Source: an uncultured Ruminococcus sp. (lineage in GTDB: Bacteria; Bacillota; Clostridia; Oscillospirales; Ruminococcaceae). From it: DNA of 64,000 nucleotides. The translations under genes and the position numbers were made by a program. The notes beneath the pieces are model-generated. The model was not told where the DNA came from. It did no database searches and worked only from the letters and a program-made list of their open reading frames with translations. Where the stretch lies: the NCBI GenBank assembly GCA_946413815.1, contig CAMKMD010000002.1:62001-126000 (forward strand). The letters are read 5' to 3'. Below, piece after piece: positions 59,990 through 64,000 of the stretch. Position 1 is the first letter of the stretch; each line of letters starts with the position of its first letter.

Positions 59990-60298
59990 TTATTTACTAC
60001 AGCAATTACAATCGTTTTCATTTACTGCCGTTATCTCTTTCAGGCAGTCCATGGCGACTTTAGCACCTTCCTGCGAAATAGAGTAGTGCATCCACTTGCC
60101 CTCTTTTCTTCCGACCACAAGTCCGCTGTCACAGAGTACCTTCATATGGTGAGAGAGCGTTGGCTGACTCAGATGCAGATCCTCCAGAAGATGACAGGCA
60201 CATAGCTCGCCGCCTTGCAGAAGTCTGAATATCTGCACTCTGTTTTCATCGCATAGAGCTTTGAATATTACTGTGATCTGCTTGTTTGATAACTCCAC
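59990..60298 (-). CDS. ArsR/SmtB-family metalloregulator
   Basis: 102 residues. A winged helix with ALCDENRVQIFRLL, metal-type motif ELCACHLLEDL (the ELCVCDL site of ArsR, alpha-3 cysteines), LSQPTLSHHMKVL and a C-terminal NDCNCCSK cysteine cluster. It probably releases DNA on binding As(III) or a soft metal. It starts at GTG with GAGGTG upstream. No arsenic resistance gene is beside it; its target may be only its own promoter or a distant gene. Confidence 0.9.
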   Translation of the reverse strand: MELSNKQITVIFKALCDENRVQIFRLLQGGELCACHLLEDLHLSQPTLSHHMKVLCDSGLVVGRKEGKWMHYSISQEGAKVAMDCLKEITAVNENDCNCCSK

Positions 60299-60322
60299 GT
60301 TCTCACCTCACATCGAAGTTTT

Positions 60323-60357
60323 TCTATATTATATCGCACATATAGAATTTTGTCAAT
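60323..60357 (-). promoter_or_regulatory. arsR promoter and operator
   Basis: TTGACA (60352-60357), 17 bp, TATAAT (60329-60334), minus strand. The inverted repeat TTCTATAT-N10-ATATAGAA (60323-60330 and 60341-60348) covers the -10, as expected for ArsR autorepression. Confidence 0.85.
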
Positions 60358-60393
60358 ACGTTTTGAGAAATTAATGAAAAATCAAAACCGCTA

Positions 60394-60445
60394 TTGACAA
60401 ATTATAAAATATGTAGTATACTGCATATAATAGGTAGTATACTAC
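60394..60445 (+). promoter_or_regulatory. marR promoter with two tandem palindromic operators
   Basis: TTGACA (60394-60399), 17 bp, TATACT (60417-60422). GTAGTATACTGC (60413-60424), over the -10, and GTAGTATACTAC (60434-60445) are two copies of one palindrome, 21 bp apart, i.e. on the same DNA face. Typical of MarR autorepression. Confidence 0.85.
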
Positions 60446-60467
60446 ATATATTCGAAAGAGGTTTGCT

Positions 60468-60926
60468 ATGTACGATTTTGAACACATGGATCCGAGAATT
60501 ATTGCCTTTGTGAACATCTTTATCTGTTCCAACAGGCTTCAGGCTATAATGGATAACGGACTTGTGGATATTACCGCCAAACAATGGCTTGCTATTGCAA
60601 TGATAGAGGCGTTTCCCGAGCCACCAACGCTCAAGCAGATGTCCGAGCTTTCCGGCGTTACGCATCAGAGTATGAGACAGATAGTTGATCGCCTTGTAGA
60701 TAAGGGCTTTCTGGAGGTCGTTCCCGACAAAAAAGACAAGCGTGCAATAAGGCTTGTCAAGACTGAAGCGGCTAATCATATCCGGACAAAAAAAACAGAT
60801 CAGAACATTCAATTCGTGTATAAGCTGTTCGATTGCCTGACAGAAGAGGAGCAGCGAGTTTACTGCACGGCACTTGAAAAACTCTGCAACAGGCTGAATG
60901 AGCTGAAAGGGGAAAATGATGCGTAA
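60468..60926 (+). CDS. MarR-family transcriptional regulator
   Basis: 152 residues. The winged helix is seen in LKQMSELSGVTHQSMRQIVDRLVDKGFLEV (two parts: recognition helix HQSMRQIVDRL and wing VPDKKDKRAIRL). A QWLAIAMIE helix and a long C-terminal dimerisation helix flank it. AAGAGG is 6 nt before the ATG. It likely represses its own operon with a membrane protein and a flavodoxin; inducers may be aromatic or oxidising compounds, unproven. Confidence 0.9.
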   Translation: MYDFEHMDPRIIAFVNIFICSNRLQAIMDNGLVDITAKQWLAIAMIEAFPEPPTLKQMSELSGVTHQSMRQIVDRLVDKGFLEVVPDKKDKRAIRLVKTEAANHIRTKKTDQNIQFVYKLFDCLTEEEQRVYCTALEKLCNRLNELKGENDA

Positions 60927-61791
60927 ATTCCAAATGATGCACATTTTGTCCACTGCCGCTATTGTGCTCCTTATCATGATAACTCTGTGCGGTATGCTTT
61001 CGTGGGATACTTCCAAAACGTATGAAACAGTGAATCAGTACGGCGAAACTATAAAGATGTGGGGCAGCGGTATATATGCCCGTGACAGCTATCTTAAAGC
61101 GACGATTTTTATCGGAAGCGATATGTGTATGCTTTTTGTTGGTATTCCACTGACTGCAATATTAGTGATATATGATGTGAAGAAGAAGGATAAACTCAGC
61201 TTTCTGCTGCTTGTCTCGGTACTTGCGTGGCTGTTGTATTATGCAGCGAGCCTGTGCTTCGGAGTAACATACAATATGTTATTTCTGGCGTATACCGCTC
61301 TTTTTGTATGCACTTTTTTTGCCTTCATCATCGGCATATACAGAATATCAGGTGAACACTTTGATGTACCCGATATACTTTCAGGAAAACCATATACAGT
61401 CTTTCTGGTGCTTTCGGGAATATCAACTTTTATTGCCTGGCTTCCGGATATCGTTTCTTCGTTCGGAAGCGGAAGGCTGCAGCTCATAGAGGTCTATACA
61501 ACAGAGATCACATATATCCTCGATATGGGGATAATAAGTCCCACAGCTTTCATATGCCTTTATCTGCTGAAGAAAAGGAACTCATTCGGTGTGGTGCTGC
61601 TTTCCGTTCTTCTGATTGGAATAATTGTAGTAGGGATATTGATGATTTTTCAGACAGCCGTACAACTCGTTTCGGGAGTTGATCTTCCGATACCGGCTAT
61701 CATTACAAAATCTGCAATATTCACCCTGCTGGGGATATACGCGGCAATACTCGCCGGAAAGCTATATAAAGCAATCGTAGAAGGAGAATAA
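60919..61791 (+). CDS. Eight-helix membrane protein of unknown function
   Basis: 290 residues with about eight membrane helices, starting ILSTAAIVLLIMITLCGML; a loop SWDTSKTYETVNQYGET follows, probably outside. No family recognised. It overlaps the marR stop, so it is translationally coupled to it. The ATG at 60919 has AAAGGGG 6 nt upstream; an ATG at 60916 is too close to it. Its position suggests a role in efflux, sensing or redox, with the flavodoxin as partner. That is an inference from the operon only. Confidence 0.75.
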   Translation: MRKFQMMHILSTAAIVLLIMITLCGMLSWDTSKTYETVNQYGETIKMWGSGIYARDSYLKATIFIGSDMCMLFVGIPLTAILVIYDVKKKDKLSFLLLVSVLAWLLYYAASLCFGVTYNMLFLAYTALFVCTFFAFIIGIYRISGEHFDVPDILSGKPYTVFLVLSGISTFIAWLPDIVSSFGSGRLQLIEVYTTEITYILDMGIISPTAFICLYLLKKRNSFGVVLLSVLLIGIIVVGILMIFQTAVQLVSGVDLPIPAIITKSAIFTLLGIYAAILAGKLYKAIVEGE

Positions 61792-61792
61792 T

Positions 61793-62308
61793 ATGAAAAC
61801 GATAGTTGCTTATAAGTCAAAATCTGGTTACACCAAAACATACGCTGAGTGGTTAGCACAGGAGCTTGGCTGCGACATTAAAGAAAACGCTGAGCTTTCC
61901 GATATTATCGGTTATGATACGATAATATACGGAGGCGGAATGTATGCAGGCGGATTCAACGGCGTAAAGCTTATCACAAAAAATCTTGACAAGCTGTCAG
62001 GTAAGAAGATAGTCCTGTTTGCGGTAGGATCAAATCCCGGCAGAGAGCATGAGATGCAGCCGTTCTGGGAAAAGGTGCTGACCGCTGAACAGCAAAAACA
62101 AATAGGACATTTTTATCTCAGAGGCGGTTTTGATTTCAGCAAGTTGACTGCCGGAGATAAGATACTTATGAAAATGCTTAAAGTGCGTTTGCAGAAGCTT
62201 AAAGAGCGCACCGAAGATGAGCAGGGAATGCTCGATGCTTATGACACGCCCGTTGATTTCAGAGATAAGGATAATATCAAACCTCTGATAGATTTTGTTT
62301 TACAGTGA
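61793..62308 (+). CDS. Flavodoxin-domain protein (HemG-like)
   Basis: 171 residues. The FMN loop is VAYKSKSGYTKTYAEWLA, then IIYGGGMYAGGFNG and FAVGSNPGRE. Relatives include menaquinone-dependent protoporphyrinogen oxidase HemG and small flavodoxins of unknown role. It follows the membrane protein by 1 bp, with a GGAG ribosome-binding site inside that gene. Likely controlled by the MarR regulator. Confidence 0.88.
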   Translation: MKTIVAYKSKSGYTKTYAEWLAQELGCDIKENAELSDIIGYDTIIYGGGMYAGGFNGVKLITKNLDKLSGKKIVLFAVGSNPGREHEMQPFWEKVLTAEQQKQIGHFYLRGGFDFSKLTAGDKILMKMLKVRLQKLKERTEDEQGMLDAYDTPVDFRDKDNIKPLIDFVLQ

Positions 62309-62328
62309 TCTTTAACGACGGAATTAAA

Positions 62329-62983
62329 ATGAGGGTACTGTTATTTCTTGCAAAAGGCTTTGAAACAATGGAAGCAAGTGTTTTTGTTGATATTATGGGC
62401 TGGGCTGGTGTCGAAGTCTTTACCTGTGCTCTGCAAAAGACTATCACAAGCACTTTCGGAGTATCAGTCAATCCTGATGAATGATGTTTGCATCGACGAT
62501 TATGGCGCACTGGCTATCCCCGGAGGTTTTGAAGAGTATGGCTTCTATGAGGACGCATTTTCGGATCAGGCTGTCGAACTGATCAAAGAATTCAACGACA
62601 GGGACAAGATGATAGCCACGATTTGCGTTGCTGCACTGGCACTCGGAAACAACGGCATACTGAAAGGCAAGAGAGCAACAACATATCATCTGAACAACGG
62701 GCATCGCCAGAAGCAGCTCGCTGAGTACGGTGCAATAGTTGTGAACGAGCCTGTTGTCAGGAGCGATAATATCATAACCTCATACTGTCCGCAAACAGGA
62801 CCTGCTGTGGCATTCATGCTTCTGGAAGAACTGCTGGGAACAGATAAAATGCAGGAAACAAAGACTGCTATGGGATTCTTACAGATGTATGCTTTGATAG
62901 CAAGAATACCCTATGCGGCAACAGTTGCGTTCCTGCTGCTGTTAATAAAGGGAATAATGCTTTTCAAAGTCCCGAAAAGCTGA
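62329..62983 (+). pseudogene. DJ-1/PfpI family gene, frameshifted
   Basis: The first 51 codons (MRVLLFLAKGFETMEASVFV ... VEVFTC) match the start of DJ-1 proteins but stop at TGA 62482-62484. Homology resumes in another frame near 62471 (DVCIDDYGALAIPGGFEEYG) and runs with the nucleophile in ATICVAALALG and TSYCPQTG to about 62860, then continues into an odd hydrophobic tail. About seven codons present in relatives between MGWA and VEVF also appear to be missing. The reading frame is broken, so the gene is probably dead unless the sequence is wrong. Confidence 0.75.
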
Positions 62984-63117
62984 AAACTGAAAACGCTTAT
63001 TCTGAAGACGCCGAAGGATACTTGGCTGCAAAAGAGGAGAAATTCAAAAAGATAGCCAAGTACAATGAAACTAATCATAAAAATAAAGACGAACAAAAAA
63101 TCAGAAAAAGACCGTAG
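62953..63117 (+). pseudogene. Lysine-rich coding remnant
   Basis: An open frame without a start encodes a lysine-rich, helix-like tail (SPEKLKTENAYSEDAEGY ... KKIAKYNETNHKNKDEQ) ending in TAG. It overlaps the DJ-1 extension in another frame. It looks like the 3' end of a gene whose beginning was lost. Identity unknown. Confidence 0.3.
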
Positions 63118-63146
63118 GAATAAACTTCGGTCATTTTTATAACAAA

Positions 63147-63176
63147 AAAGTCCTCACAGCCGAAGCTATGAGGACT
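63147..63176. terminator. Hairpin resembling 57879-57911
   Basis: AGTCCTCACAGC against a TGAGGACT arm, flanked by A and T runs. It lies in the 302-bp gap 63118-63419, where a minus-strand tail (AVQAAIADKK then stop, 63243-63280) also looks like a gene remnant; the rest shows nothing. Confidence 0.6.
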
Positions 63177-63390
63177 CTGTTTGTTTATTCAGATAAGCAC
63201 CGGAGTGCTTTTCCATGTGATACTATCGTATCTCAGATCACTTCTTGTCAGCGATTGCAGCCTGTACTGCGGATAGGTTGGCAATCACAATTTAATCGAT
63301 AAACGGCTATATTTAGCCGTAAATATGATGCTGTAAAAGTCCTCCATTGTCAGCTGTTATAATTGCATAGAACAAAATCAGGAACGTAAA

Positions 63391-63418
63391 AGAGGCAGCC
63401 GTAATGGCTGCCTTTTAC
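63391..63418 (-). terminator. Terminator of the second ogt copy
   Basis: AGGCAGCC pairs with GGCTGCCT right after the stop, followed on the minus strand by CTCTTTTAC. Confidence 0.75.
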
Positions 63419-63419
63419 A

Positions 63420-63917
63420 TTATATTTCGTACTCTTCAAGTTTCAGCAGAGCTATCTTTTTATCCAGTCCGCCTGCATATCCTGTAAGCCTTCCGTCTGT
63501 CCCCACTACTCTGTGGCATGGAATTATAATTCCGATTGGATTATGTCCAACGGCACCGCCGACTGCCTGCGCTGACATACGCTCAACTCCTTGTCGTTCT
63601 GCAAGGATACGTGCGACTCCACCATAGGTTATAGTCTGTCCATAAGGTATAGTCAGAAGAATGTCGTACACAGCTTTTCGGAACGGTGTTGTGCGTCGAC
63701 TTATAAGCGGAGTGAAGCTCGGCTCTTTTCCGCTGAAATAAATATCAAGCCAATTGCAGGTCTGCGTGAATATCGGCAGCTCCGCCTCGGTACTTTCATC
63801 AACTAATTTATTTGGAAAGTATTTCTGCCCATCGAACCATAAGCCTGTCAGTGCTTCTCCGTCACTGGCGAGGGTTATACCGCCAATAGGCGAGGTATAG
63901 TGAAATATGTTATTCAT
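63420..63917 (-). CDS. ogt: Methylated-DNA-protein-cysteine methyltransferase (copy 2)
   Basis: 165 residues. Same plan as copy 1: GGITLASDGEALTGLWFDGQ, IPYGQTITYGGVA, VGGAVGHNP, acceptor Cys in PCHRVVG and GYAGGLDKK. The differences cluster in residues 34-75 and in the substrate loop. It lies 15 bp after the end of a GNAT acetyltransferase gene. The weak ribosome-binding site is AAGTAAG. Both copies keep all catalytic residues. Confidence 0.92.
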   Translation of the reverse strand: MNNIFHYTSPIGGITLASDGEALTGLWFDGQKYFPNKLVDESTEAELPIFTQTCNWLDIYFSGKEPSFTPLISRRTTPFRKAVYDILLTIPYGQTITYGGVARILAERQGVERMSAQAVGGAVGHNPIGIIIPCHRVVGTDGRLTGYAGGLDKKIALLKLEEYEI

Positions 63918-63932
63918 TATATCTTACTTCTA

Positions 63933-64000
63933 TCATGTGTTTTTTAGTGTATATCTCGGACCTTCTTCGCCGATTGTTCCGTTAGGAACAAATCCGCACT
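63933..64000 (-). CDS. C-terminal end of a GNAT acetyltransferase (partial)
   Basis: Only the last 22 codons are in the window: CGFVPNGTIGEEGPRYTLKN then T and TGA. The GFVPNG..GEEGPRYTL pattern is common at the end of GNAT-family N-acetyltransferases. The gene runs off the right edge and probably forms a unit with the ogt copy that follows. Confidence 0.6.
   Translation of the reverse strand, partial: CGFVPNGTIGEEGPRYTLKNT

Noticed and set aside
59990..60298. An arsenic-resistance operon
   Set aside because: Only the regulator is present. No arsenite pump, arsenate reductase or chaperone gene lies nearby.

Overview
The window looks like chromosome of a cellulosome-producing Ruminococcus or a close Oscillospiraceae relative. 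At least six secreted proteins carry Ruminococcus-style dockerin modules. The housekeeping block has Firmicutes gene order and includes a 27-residue spoVM gene, which points to a Gram-positive with at least part of the sporulation gene set. Promoters are mostly clean sigma-A types (TTGACA, 17 bp, TATAAT). No tRNA, rRNA, CRISPR array, insertion sequence or phage is visible.

Layout. (1) 1-3346: a dockerin-bearing double SGNH esterase. (2) 3389-17052, leftward: a long compact operon yicC-remA-gmk-rpoZ-priA-def-fmt-metallopeptidase-rsmB-rlmN-prpC-prkC-rsgA-thiN-spoVM, with many 4-8 bp stop/start overlaps. Compared with my recollection of the Bacillus order, coaBC and rpe are missing. (3) 17318-18608, leftward: rpsF-ssb-rpsR with a consensus promoter and a structured leader. 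(4) 18809-20931: small leftward genes with individual promoters and terminators, interrupted by a 247-bp element with terminal inverted repeats. (5) 21034-23653: a three-gene cell-wall cluster including a SpoIID-like protein fused to peptidoglycan-binding modules. (6) 23867-26828: a CE2 esterase, an anchored unknown, a cyclophilin and a DUF4236 protein. (7) 26948-29947: a leucine-rich-repeat surface protein with a dockerin. (8) 30246-37568: a flavoprotein, then a T-box-controlled pair (HTH-cupin-acyl-CoA synthetase fusion plus ACT-ACT-metallohydrolase), an exonuclease and an AGCS symporter.

(9) 37855-51159: a mannan-degradation locus. It holds a GH26 mannanase fused to a CE1 esterase, an SGNH esterase fused to a GH5_8 mannanase, two paralogous regulators that join a sugar-binding sensor to an AraC DNA-binding domain, and a dockerin-bearing Svx-like metallopeptidase. 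Together these would hydrolyse and deacylate decorated mannan on the cellulosome under sugar-sensing control. (10) 51279-57705: a compact cluster with two different glutamate-cysteine ligase homologues, a class II glutamine amidotransferase, an ACT protein, two E1-like enzymes, a rhodanese and an Rrf2 regulator. It suggests a thiol or gamma-glutamyl pathway I cannot match to a described one. (11) 57923-64000: an accessory region with a dockerin fragment, two Ogt paralogues, a second 259-bp inverted-repeat element, back-to-back arsR and marR promoters with clear operators, a marR-membrane protein-flavodoxin operon, a frameshifted DJ-1 gene and the 3' end of a GNAT acetyltransferase.

Most promising for follow-up: the T-box/acyl-CoA synthetase fusion operon, the double glutamate-cysteine ligase operon, and the dockerins whose two repeats occur in opposite order.
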